DNA of 64,000 bases from Parus major. Its lineage: Eukaryota > Chordata > Aves > Passeriformes > Paridae. The number at the start of each line of letters is the position of its first letter. The first letter of the stretch is position 1. Shown one piece after another: positions 50,983 through 61,200 of this stretch. The position numbers and the translations under genes were made by a program. Under the pieces are notes generated by a model, which worked only from the letters and a program-made list of their open reading frames with translations, searched no databases and was not told the DNA's origin. The DNA is taken from contig NC_031769.1 of assembly GCF_001522545.3 (NCBI RefSeq), forward strand, positions 23,793,617 to 23,857,616, in the 5' to 3' direction.

Positions 50983-53900
50983 CTTCTCTGAAGTATTTTG
51001 ATTCAGGTCCTGGGCCACCATGCAGTGATAGTTGTGTCTGGTTGATGGCTTGGTTTCACAAATGTGCCCAGACCATCTGATGTTTGACAATGGCTCTGCT
51101 GCGCTACAGGATGTATAAAGACATAAAACACTGCTCAATAGAGCCTTCATTCTTCCAGTGCCTCAGTTCAGACATAAAAAAATCATCTAAAAGCAGTTTC
51201 AAAGTAGTCAGAGCCCAGCCATTTCACACCATAACCTTTACAGAAGTTGCCCCCTGCTGCTGCCAGGACCACCTCTTCCCAGCAACTGCTGTCTGGTGTT
51301 GGTGGCCCACTGGAATTAGCCAAGGGCAGAGAAGTCAGATATTTTGCACTAACAATTGCAGCATGTTTTTTGTTTCTCAGAGGTCAGCACTGAGACAAGG
51401 GTAGTTGTTTTTATGTGACAGAAAGATTGGCATGGTGCCTTTTTGTTTCACCTTTTGTTTGTTAAGTATGGGCTTATGTTGGAGACAAAGTGTGTGATGT
51501 GGGATTTGTCACTACTGCCCATGGGTAAAGATGCAATAAACAAATAAAGGCCATGCACTTCAATCTAATCAAAAGAGTATAGGAAATGCAAACATCTTCC
51601 AAGGGTGGCAATCCATCCTACTCTAGGTGATTTCAGTGATTATACAAAAACCCCATAACTTGAAAGTCATTTCTACACCCAGCTCATGTCCCCACCAAAC
51701 ACCCCAGTCAGCCAATGGCTTGGTATATACTGTGTCTGTCATCATAAAGGACACTGGCTATTAATTTCAACTCTTGAAAATACTTTAAAGAGTAAAAGTT
51801 TCCCTACAAAGGCAGTGGAGTGTGACAGGAAGAATTTAGTAGCTTGACTTTCACAGAATTTTTAGTAGAGCTTTATTGTCAGTGATTTCTTTTCTTATTA
51901 TAATTCTCCTCATTACTATTTTCACACCACTCCAAAATCAAGCTTTCAGCTGTGAATGTGTTGTGGGTGGCTGATTAAATAATGTATTTTTACAAAAATT
52001 TTGATAATAAATCTTGAATCTTTATCTTCCAGGTACCAGAGAAGGACCCCCAAAAGACAGAAAAACTCCATAAGAAAATGTATGTCTTTAAAGGATCAGC
52101 AAGAAAATCATTCAACCACCAACACACTAATAAAACAAATAATTTTATTATTATTCATGAAGGAGCAAAAATCCTGCCATAAATCTGCAGACCTTGCTCT
52201 GCATCTCTTAGCATGGATCGAGAGGATATACATGCTATTTACAGGAATTAAGAACAGAAGGATCAGGTTTCACTTTATTTTTATCCCTTACTTATAATTT
52301 AAATGATTGCACATCTCAAATAGACTTACACAGGCCTTAAATAATGTGCAAACTATCCATGCAAATAATTTGTCCATTAAGTGCAAGTGTAGTTCCAAAT
52401 GAGGGATAAATTTCTTTTTGAATAACAGTTGTACTGAGAGTCTTGTTAAATAGGAGAAGTGCATAAACACAGTTGAAGTGCCAAGACAAATCAGAAATGT
52501 AAATGAGAATTAGGATACCAAACCATGACTTGGAACAGAGACTGAAACCTGGGATTAAGATACATATTTTGTAACAGGTCTTCAGCCTGTGTCAGCCATT
52601 CCTGCTTTCCTGCAGGTTTAGTCATTTGTGCCTGAACCTGCACACAGCCACAGCTTGGCAGAGAATTGGTGAGATGACCTATGTGAACAAATATTATTCC
52701 ACAAAGGAATAAATTGTTCAGAAATTAGAAGCAAGGCAAAAAGGAAACAAAATTTGCCCTTTAAGTCAAAGATAGATACAAATACTTTGATTTATTTAGC
52801 GTGTTCTGCTGAAAGTTTGTCAGTGATGATTAATAAAGAGAAAAATAGAGACTTCATGATGCTGATAAGGATTTCTTTATAACACCTTTTCTCAGGGCTA
52901 AAAGAAAAATCTAGAAGGGAACAAGAATAAGTAATTATTATTAATGGTAGGTGTTAATTATCCAGTTGTGGATAGGAAGTATAATATAAGATCATTTTGA
53001 CAAAAAATTTAACAATCATGGAGTTCAGTTATCAGGCAAAAACAAAAAGAAAGTCTGAGCTACCAGGCATTAATACAGAGTTATAGCAAAACTGCTTGGA
53101 AAGGCAAGGAATGAGCTGCAATTTACACAAAACATGCCCCCCAAAAAAGTTAAAGGGAAGAATCAGTTAAGATACTAAGATACTCTTCATTAAAAAGAGC
53201 ACTATCAAGTGAAGTAGAATAATTTATATGTGTCAGGAAAGAAAGACCTCATCTTTAAGTATTTAATATACTTGATTCATCTGTTTCTGATGACTACATC
53301 CCACAATACCTAAAATTGGTTGGATAATTCTCTGCACTGCTAACAATTATTTTTAGTCATTCAAGGAGAAATGTGGTATTCATTAGCATAAAACATGCTT
53401 ATCTTAAAAAAATTAAAAAGGAAGAGCCAGAGAATAAAAAACCCTGGTATCAAAACCTCAGTTAACCTGAAAAAAATGCCAGTCATCATCCAACAAACTG
53501 TTTGTAAGTCTCTAGGGAAAAAAAACCAAACAAACAAAAAAACAAAAACAAAAAGAAAAACCAAAACCAAACAAACAAGCAAAAACCAAGCAAAACAGGA
53601 AAAAAACAGGAAATTGCAATCAGTATTAATTAATCCACCATCAGACTAGGCAAGAGTAGCCTAGATTAAGCTATTGGAGAGTGAGTGGAAAGTCATCCCC
53701 TGAGAGTGACTGTGAGTGATTAACTGTAAGAAGGGAAGACTGCATTGAGTGAAGTCCTGCAGAGGTCTCAGCTGCATTCAGATATCTTTAATATCATCGC
53801 TGGTGCTCAGGATCTGCAGACATGACTGCTTTGAGAATAGCACCAGTCATTGTGAAGATTAGAGTTAATCATACCCTTGAAATTTGGAGATAAAACTCTG

Positions 53901-54149
53901 GCAAATCATGGTGCAGGGATGAGGTACTTCATTTGATCCAGAAAAATTAATTGGACAAGAAACCAACTTTTGTCTGTTACACAGAAAAAGAAAAGGGGGA
54001 TATTTTTTTTTTTTTAGAGATGGAAACATGAATAAAAATTAAAAATATTAAGGAAATACAAATACTACCCTACAATGAAACATACAATTTGAGCCAGCAA
54101 AGACCAAAAGTCATTACATCTGCTCTGCTCAGAGCAGGTAAGGTCTCCT
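50983..54149. other. Non-coding stretch, nothing recognised
   Basis: No supported gene or RNA. A GC-richer patch at about 51.05-51.40 kb holds open frames without recognisable motifs. A polypyrimidine-AG near 52.03 kb could act as a splice acceptor, but there is no coding or conservation evidence for an exon. An AAAC-rich tract sits at 53.52-53.61 kb. Confidence 0.55.
53517..53610. repeat. AAAC-rich low-complexity tract
   Basis: This is an irregular (AAAC)n/(CAAA)n-like tract of about 95 bp with occasional G. It produces artefactual lysine/threonine/asparagine-rich reading frames on the + strand, which are not a gene. Confidence 0.88.
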
Positions 54150-54510
54150 TTGAAGAGTTGAGTTCAGTCTGAGTCACTGTACTTCAAGAAAGATGTGGAC
54201 CAAATGGACAAAATTCAAAGGAGCATGGTGAAAGAGTAAAGGAAAGATTTGGTCTCAAAGTCCATAGTGATGGGACATCGAGCAAGAAAGACTGAATGTA
54301 AAAAAAAATAAAAACTAAATCCAGTGCTAATTCAAGTGAAACCCTGGAAGAAATTCCTTGAAGATGTAGGGAAATCTTACTTTTATATCTTCTTCTTTCA
54401 TCATTCATGTGTTTTTTCCAAATACTTGATGAGAATGACATAGATAAAGTTGCAGTACTAGACGACCCTTTGAGATCCCTCCAAGCCCTATCTTTCCATG
54501 TTTCTGGGTT
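54150..54510 (+). mobile_element. Decayed CR1 LINE 3' portion
   Basis: GAGTTCAGTCTGAGTCACTG, CTTCAAGAAAGATGTGGACC and TCAAAGGAGCATGGTGAAAG follow the CR1 ORF2 segment encoding the region before the C-terminus. The right end CTAGACGACCCTTTGAGATC, CCTCCAAGCCCTATCTTTCC, TGTTTCTGGGTTCT matches the CR1 3' UTR and tail. The middle is strongly diverged, with A runs. This is an old, dead copy with a different 3' end type from the 56-57 kb copies. Confidence 0.78.
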
Positions 54511-56334
54511 CTCATCCCTGGACACTTTCCTGTAATGCACCTTTTAGAAAGCAGCAAATGTTGTATTACTTTCACTGCTTTCTCCCTCTTTCTCACTGAG
54601 TGTGGTCAGTTTCAAAGAAAAATAAAATAAAATCCACTGCTAAAATATTTCAAGTTGCATTTCGTATGAATTCTTTCCTTTAGCACTATGGACACCATGT
54701 GGTGCTGCTGATAACTACACAAACTCTCATAGCACTTTGGTGCTAGGAATACATTATGGCAAGATTAAAACTGGTGCATGTCAGGAAAAGGAATTATTCC
54801 AGCAACCCTCTAAGACTGGAAAGAGAATCGGAGGTAGGAATCACCATGTTTGCCAGGAGAGTTAAGTACTGTTTGGGGTTACTCTGAGTTTCATTAGTTA
54901 ATTGGCCAGAGGCTCAGTCAGTCCTTTCTTTTACAAAATGCATTTTTCTCTGACATTTAAGCTCTGAAACCAGCAGAGTTTCATATACATCCTTTCCTTA
55001 AATGTTTTGCAAAAATCAAAGTCACAGAGGAAAGCTGTGTGCTTTTACAACAAAAGAGTACTCTTATTTTCATTACTGCAAGTGCTTATAATTCTGTCAT
55101 TATTATAACTTGATGCTAGATAACATCTAGATCTTCATAATATGATTTAAAATCTGGAATAACTCCCTTGATCTGTGTTAAATGATTCATGTGTGGAGAT
55201 AAACAGGAAAATATTCTGGCCTGCGATACCTGCTGTAAATAGTTCCTTATTTAAATCCCTGTGATTTTCACTAGTCCATTACCTCTGAGACTGATGCTTT
55301 GTATTTTACTTTGCTAATATTCATCATATACAGAGGAAAACCATATGCTTCATTCTCATTTATCACAATTTTATATGATGAGAAGAAAAAAAAATACAAA
55401 GTTTATAAGAAAAACATAAAAACAAGCACTAATAGAGATCTCTATGTGTGTGATAGTTTTTTCTTCTTGAAGATAGACATATTGGTTGCCTTTGAAGGTA
55501 CATTAAGGTACCAGCAGTCACAGCTATAAAACATTGTGTTTGTTTTTAAAAAAACAGTCTAAGAATACACACATCTTCACAGCATCTATGCTAATAGCAA
55601 AGCTGTGCATTTTAAAGCACAGTAGTTTGGACTTCAGTTCCATTGAAGTCTGAAGACAGAGGAAAAAAACCCAGTATTTCTGTTAGGAAATACTTACTAG
55701 TCCAGCTGCTTCAAATCTGGTCTTCAGAAGTTTGCTGTTTAGGAAAAGTAAGGAACAGCAGCTCTGAAGGACAAATTTCATTGTATCATATAGCTAATCA
55801 GGGAGCCTCATCTCATCCGTGGTTACCATCATTACAGGCTGAAGAGGGATGCTGCCATGGCCTTCAGGGGCACAGCACAAGCATGCCCTCATAGCTCAAA
55901 AGGCAAGATTGCAGCAAAAACTGCACACTTGCACAATTGCAGCAGGAGCTGTACTTGTATTTTGCATTTGTATGTGCCCAACCTCCTTTTAGCAGAGCTT
56001 CTCTCCTCATCCCCGCTCCTTTCTTCCTCCTTCAACACACGCTGCAGAGATTTTTCTAAAGTGTCACAGAGTTCTGACATGGATGGAGGTGTCTGAACTT
56101 CAGTCCAAAAACGCCCCTTGTGCCATGTTACTAAAGAATTCAAGTTATTTGGTCTGGCAAAACATGGCCACTACAGGGAAAACAGTTCTTTTGAAGTAAA
56201 TTCAGGCTAATTAGAGAGCCCTGGGCATCCAACCCAGCACACAAGCCTGTTTTCAGCTTTCACACCTCTGTGACCTTGTTAACTTGAACCACGTAAGTGC
56301 TGGTGCCAGCAGACAAAAGGAGGAGGAGATGAGA
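54511..56334. other. Non-coding stretch, nothing recognised
   Basis: This is AT-rich at first and GC-richer from about 55.8 to 56.1 kb, where short overlapping open frames occur on both strands. I recognise no domain or repeat in them. Confidence 0.55.
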
Positions 56335-56660
56335 AATCATAGAATCAGTGAACTGTTTAGGTTGAAAAAGACCTCTGAGATTATTGAGTCCCATAGTTTG
56401 ACCCAGCACTCCACCATTAGTCCATGTCCCCAGGTGCCACATCTACACGTCTTTTAAACACCACCAGCAATGACAACTCTGCCACCTCCTTGGGCAGCCT
56501 GTTTCAGAGCTTGTCAACTCTTTTTTAAGAAATATTTCCAAAGATCCAATCTAAAACTCTCCTGGTGCAGCCTGAGGCCATTTCCTCTTGTCCTATCATT
56601 TGTTACTTGAGAGAAGAGACAGACTCCCACCTAATACAACCCACTTTCAGGTAATTGTAG
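56335..56660 (-). mobile_element. CR1 LINE 3' portion
   Basis: The + strand starts AATCATAGAATCAGTGAACT, TTTAGGTTGAAAAAGACC, then CCATGTCCCCAGGTGCCACA, CTACACGTCTTTTAAACACC, GCCTGTTTCAGAGCTTG and CCATTTCCTCTTGTCCTATC. This is the complement of a CR1 3' UTR plus the ORF2 end, and shares the GGTGCCACATCTACAC block with the copy at 47.18 kb, indicating the same or a close subfamily. Confidence 0.95.
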
Positions 56661-57302
56661 AGAGCTCTGGGGAAAGAGCACATTTACACTGAACAAAAGT
56701 GACTGTGGGATCTAGACACCAGCACAGTGTGCCAGGGCACTTGGGCATCTGCAGCGGGCTTACTTTCACGTCTATCATAGACCTATTTTCCTTAAACTAT
56801 GAGTTTGTGTGTGCAACAGCTTTTTTCCATGTGACTGGGTCTTCCTCCAGTAACTTCTGAACTGGTAAGTAATCTCTGCAAGATCTGAAGGAATGGCAGC
56901 TATGTCAGCCAGACAGTTCCTGATAAAGCACCTGGAGGAAGAAGACTTAAATTAGTGACTTCATGGAGGTATTTACCCCAGGAAAGCCAGTCAACACGGG
57001 CCACCCTGTATGCTTTGAGGATTGCTTTGCTCCTTGCCTGATAAAGGATGAGTAGGCAGAGCTGTGGTGTTGGAAGAGGGAGGGCATGGACAAAGACCAC
57101 TTGAACAGAACACAGTCACACCTATTCATTACAATGTGATGGATGCACACCAGCTCAAAACCAACAGCAGATGGTCTAACAGTACTAAGTACAGAACCAA
57201 AGGTCTAATTTAAGAAATTAAATACTTCACCAGAGAAATAATTTTAGGTATTAAATATTACTCTCCAAATAAGTTTGTTGTTCATTCTAAAGGAAAGTAG
57301 TT
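56661..57302. other. Unique spacer between two CR1 copies
   Basis: About 640 bp with no recognised gene or repeat. It separates two CR1 insertions on the same strand that belong to different 3'-end types, so these are two insertions. Confidence 0.6.
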
Positions 57303-58245
57303 TAGAATGGTTTTGGATGGAAGAGACATTAAAGACCATATTGTTCCAATACCTCTGACATGGGCAGGGACACCTTTCACTAGGCAAGGTTACTCAGAGC
57401 CCCATCCAACCTGGCCTTGAACTCTTTCAGAGATGGGGCATCCACAACTTCTCTGGGAAGACAATTCCAGTGCCTCACCACCCTCACGGTAGAGAACATC
57501 TTCCTAATATCTAATCTAAACCTACAGCCTCCTTCAGCCTAATGTAATTTTCCCTTGTCCTATCACTATGTGCCTTTCTGAAATGTCCCTCTTCAGCTCT
57601 TCTATGGGACCTTTTAGGTATTGGGGGGCTTCTTGTGGAGTGTCCCCTTAACTTGCTCTTCTCCAGGCTGAAAAGCCCCAACTCTCTCATCTTGTCTGAC
57701 AGGCCTCTCAGCCCTTCTCTGGACCCACTCCAACAGACCCATGCTTTTCCTGTGTTGAGGGCCCCAGAGCTGGAAACAGCTCTGCAGGAGGGGGTCTCAC
57801 AAGAGCAGAGTAGAGAGGCAGAATCCCTTCCCTTGACCTGCTGGCCATTCCTCTCTTGATGCAGCCTGGGATGCAGCTGGCCTTCTGGGCTGCAAGCTTA
57901 CACTGAGAAGTCATAACTGAGTTTTTTGTCCACAGACATCTCCAGGTCTTTCTCCTCAGGTATCCAGTCTTGATCCAGTCTCTTCCCAGCCCATATTTGT
58001 ATTTATTGTCCCTCCCTAGGTGCAGGACCTTGCACTCAGCCGTGTTGAGCTTCATGAAGCTCAATGACCCAGTGCTCAAGCCCATGAGGGTCCCTCTGGA
58101 TGGCATCCCTTCCCTCCAGTGTGTCATCCAAACCCCACAGCTGGCTGTGGTCAGTGACCACGCTGAGGGTGCTCTCAATCCCACTGCCCCTGCCCATGTT
58201 GTCAGCTAAGATGTTAAACAGTGCCAGTCCCAACAGCAGGGTTAC
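57303..58245 (-). mobile_element. CR1 LINE, about 0.95 kb, with ORF2 remnant
   Basis: This is the second longest CR1 copy in the window, about 0.94 kb. On the + strand the 3' UTR complement comes first (GGATGGAAGAGACATTAAAG, ACATGGGCAGGGACACC, CATCCAACCTGGCCTTGAAC), followed by ORF2 complement (CTCTTCTCCAGGCTGAAAAG, CTCTCAGCCCTTCTCTGGAC, CTAGGTGCAGGACCTTGCAC, GTTGTCAGCTAAGATGTTAA). The - strand retains a 158-codon open frame from ORF2. The tail itself is lost at the 57.3 kb end, and the 5' truncation is near 58.24 kb. Confidence 0.95.
57708..58184 (-). pseudogene. CR1 ORF2 C-terminal region remnant (158 codons)
   Basis: This is the longest open frame in the window. It belongs to the region of CR1 ORF2 downstream of the reverse-transcriptase core. 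FMKLNTAECKVLHLG (residues about 43-57), QCKLAAQKASCIPGCIKRG (94-112) and LPLYSALVRP (122-131) match conserved blocks of this LINE protein. After residue 131 the sequence becomes proline-rich and unlike the family, so a frameshift has occurred. The ATG is internal to the parent ORF and not a real start. The apoptosis- or nuclease-like domains sometimes reported for other ORFs are not present. It is not expected to be expressed. Confidence 0.85.
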
Positions 58246-61200
58246 CATTGTTGTTGTGCCTGTCCCAACACAGAGTTTTTTTAATTGTTGTTTTTTTAAA
58301 TTTAATTTTTTTTTTTTACTTTACATCTTACTGAAGCTCCTTTCATTTTCACCCATTTTTTCTTTGTTTTGAAATAAAAAAAAAAAGCTAATTTTCCAGG
58401 CTTTTTTAAAAAAGAACTCTAAATTTAGTTTTTCTGTTAGCCCACACATCACTATGGATGGAATAGGGTGTTCCATTCATTTATGTGCTGTAATTAAAAA
58501 TCATCATTTGTGGCTTACTAAATGAATACAGTGGAGACACTGACAATGTCTATTGTCTATTAATATATCTCACCTTAATGTGTTTACTGTTGAGTTTAAC
58601 ACAATATATTTCCTGCCCTGCTCATGATTATGGAACACAAACAATTTGACTTGGAGTGAAAACTGTGTCTTTATCTCAATTAATCAGAGTAAGTTTCCCA
58701 CTTCAGGAGCATGTGCTGGCATGGTGAAGGTTCAGAAAAGTGCAATTCATAAAGCTACAGTAAAATAATATGCTTGGAATATTCTGGTGAGATTTTAACA
58801 CTTTAGAAAAATGTTGAAGTATTTCTTACACTGTTCCATCTCACACAGGATAAATGTTATGCCTTGCTGTCCTGTTCCATGGAAACTTTTACAGAAATTC
58901 ACAGTTTTTTTCCCACTTCAGTCTCTCCTATTACTTGGGGGGTTTTAAGACATGTCCAGGCTTTCATTCTGTCAGAGAATGACACAGGGTTACATCTAGA
59001 CCACAAAGAAGAGGTGCAACTATAGGTGTATAAGATGAAAAATACTGCATAAAATTCTTCTTTGTTTGAGCAGTTGTTTGGATTGATATGAAATAAAATA
59101 TTTATTTAGGTTTTGGACATTATTTAAATTCCTTTAAAATTAATAATGTTGATATACAAGTAGAAATAGATTTTGAAATTAATTTTGTTTTGAATTACTG
59201 ACATTTTTTCCTATTTTCTGAAATATTCTGCCAGTTCTTTCTTACTTTTTTTTTGGCAGGCTAAACCTTTTTGAGAAACAAAATACTTTCACAGATTTTT
59301 TGGATTGTGCAAAGACTTCTTTTTTCAGTGAAAAAATATCACCCAAATTAATTGCTGTGCAGCAGAATCCCCATTAATCAGGCCTGTGGGGAGTGTGTTC
59401 CTTTTTACCCTCCCTCCATGGCCTCTAGATGTTCTTATGAGGAATTTCTTATCTGCAAACTAAAATTGATTGAACGCTTCTATTTCCTTAAGACTCTCTG
59501 CCTCTTATTTTTCTTTTCAAGTGGGACTGTGGCAAGTTATCACAATTCACTAAAGCATTCTGTCCCGTTTACCTTTTAAATTCTGGAAATGTTCAAGTGT
59601 CCAGGCATGGAAAGAGACACTTCTGCACTTCTGCTTGGGATCAAGACACAGATAATGTTTATATTCTTAGAACAGGTATTATTCCCAAACTTGCTGTCCC
59701 TTTGCAAAAGCCTGAGACTCTGAAGGGCCAAATTTCTGTCTGCAAAAGGAGAGTGGGAGAGAAAAGGCAGTACCCTGTGGTGGAGGGGAAGGGCAGCAGG
59801 ATATGCTCAGCCCTGGCTGGTGTGGGTGGGAATGACGTTTGTAGCAAGCACAGCCTCGACACCGTCAGCCCTGCCTCACAGCTTCGTTTCCAGCCTCATT
59901 TTCCCTTTCAGGAGCCCAGCTAGAGCCCAGCCTGCAGTCATGATATGCTCCACCCCATCTCTACTTCAGCATGTTGGAAATCCTCTCTCTCCTCCATACC
60001 TCAGCTGACCCAGGAACATCCTAATTCTCTATTTTGTCACTCCTAAATCTAATGGCAACCCCATGTCTCTCCCACGGGTGTCCAGCTCAGCTTTCTCTCA
60101 CTGCATGTCCTGATCCATGCCCAGGCATCTCAGCTGCTGCTCTCCAAGCACCTCTGCAGAGTGGAGCTTGGGCTGTGGTGCCTTGTGCTGAATGTGCCAA
60201 AGATGAAAACTTTGGACTTTCTAAAGCCAGTTTCTTTTGTCCTTTCCACCCTCAACGTATTTTCTACTTTGCCTTTAAAAATATATTAGCTGAAAAATAG
60301 GAATAGATTCTCTGTGATTATATTGAAAAGCACAGCTTTCATTTTATTTAGAGAAGAACACCTAAAAAGACCACTCACTTTGCTCATTTAGAACAGGTGA
60401 AAACTACTTGTGCTGACCTATAGTATTCAGGTGGTATTTGATTTCTTCCTCTGAAATATTAGATATTTAATCCAGCAGACTGCAGAACATTAACATCTGT
60501 GTTACACAGATACAAGGCATTGCTACTGTGGTGGTTCAGGCTGAGAACACTAGATGGTCCCTGTGATCCAGTTTTGCACTTCAGAGCCTCCATAGTTTCC
60601 TCAGCAAGTACAATCATGCCATATCCTTGCAGCCAAGGGGAAAAAAAACAATGTTGGCCATCGGAAGTTACCACCCAGAACCACATCAAGAACTGCAGAA
60701 GTAACCATGATGGTTTTCTCAGCCTTTATAACGAAGGAGCGACGTGGCACTCTCAGTCTCCCAAACAGAGCAGCGCAGTCCTTAGGAAAGTTCCTCAAAA
60801 ACAATTGGCCAGAGGTTTTCCGTGAATTTGGATACACCCTATAATACAGAGTGGCAGTTAGACTGAAAAAGACTAGGTGAAAAAAAGAGAATATGAAAGT
60901 ACAGTCGGGAGGTTTCAAAAGTAGCGGTATGTGGGGTTTTTTCCCACTCTCAGACAAGTAAGTTGGAGGCTGTGCAGCACAAGGTAAGGAATTAATTTAA
61001 AAAGTAGCAGTTGCCCATCTTATTTTCAGAATTAAAGCCATGGAATGAATAAAAAAATCACTTGAGCCTAATTTATTGTACAAATGATTTTTTGGCCATG
61101 TTTTCAAGTCAGATTTATTTGGAGAGATCCCACTCAAGGTTTAAAACACACTCTTTTTCTGATATCACCTGGTTTTTGCCATGTGAGAAGTCATAAAAGA

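Noticed and set aside
52001..52297. Exon with upstream acceptor near 52031
   Set aside because: The polypyrimidine-AG is plausible, but there is no recognisable protein, no paired donor of note and no conservation data.
53395..53649. 84-codon lysine-rich frame on the + strand
   Set aside because: Produced by the AAAC-rich low-complexity tract.
47182..58245. Minus-strand clustering of CR1 copies as a meaningful bias
   Set aside because: The counts are too small (about eight minus and four plus over the whole window) to distinguish from chance.
60527..60981. Third solo LTR
   Set aside because: The TG...CA-like ends are present, but flanks (GCTAC and AGGTA) do not match and no promoter or polyadenylation layout is clear. 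Such ends occur often by chance.
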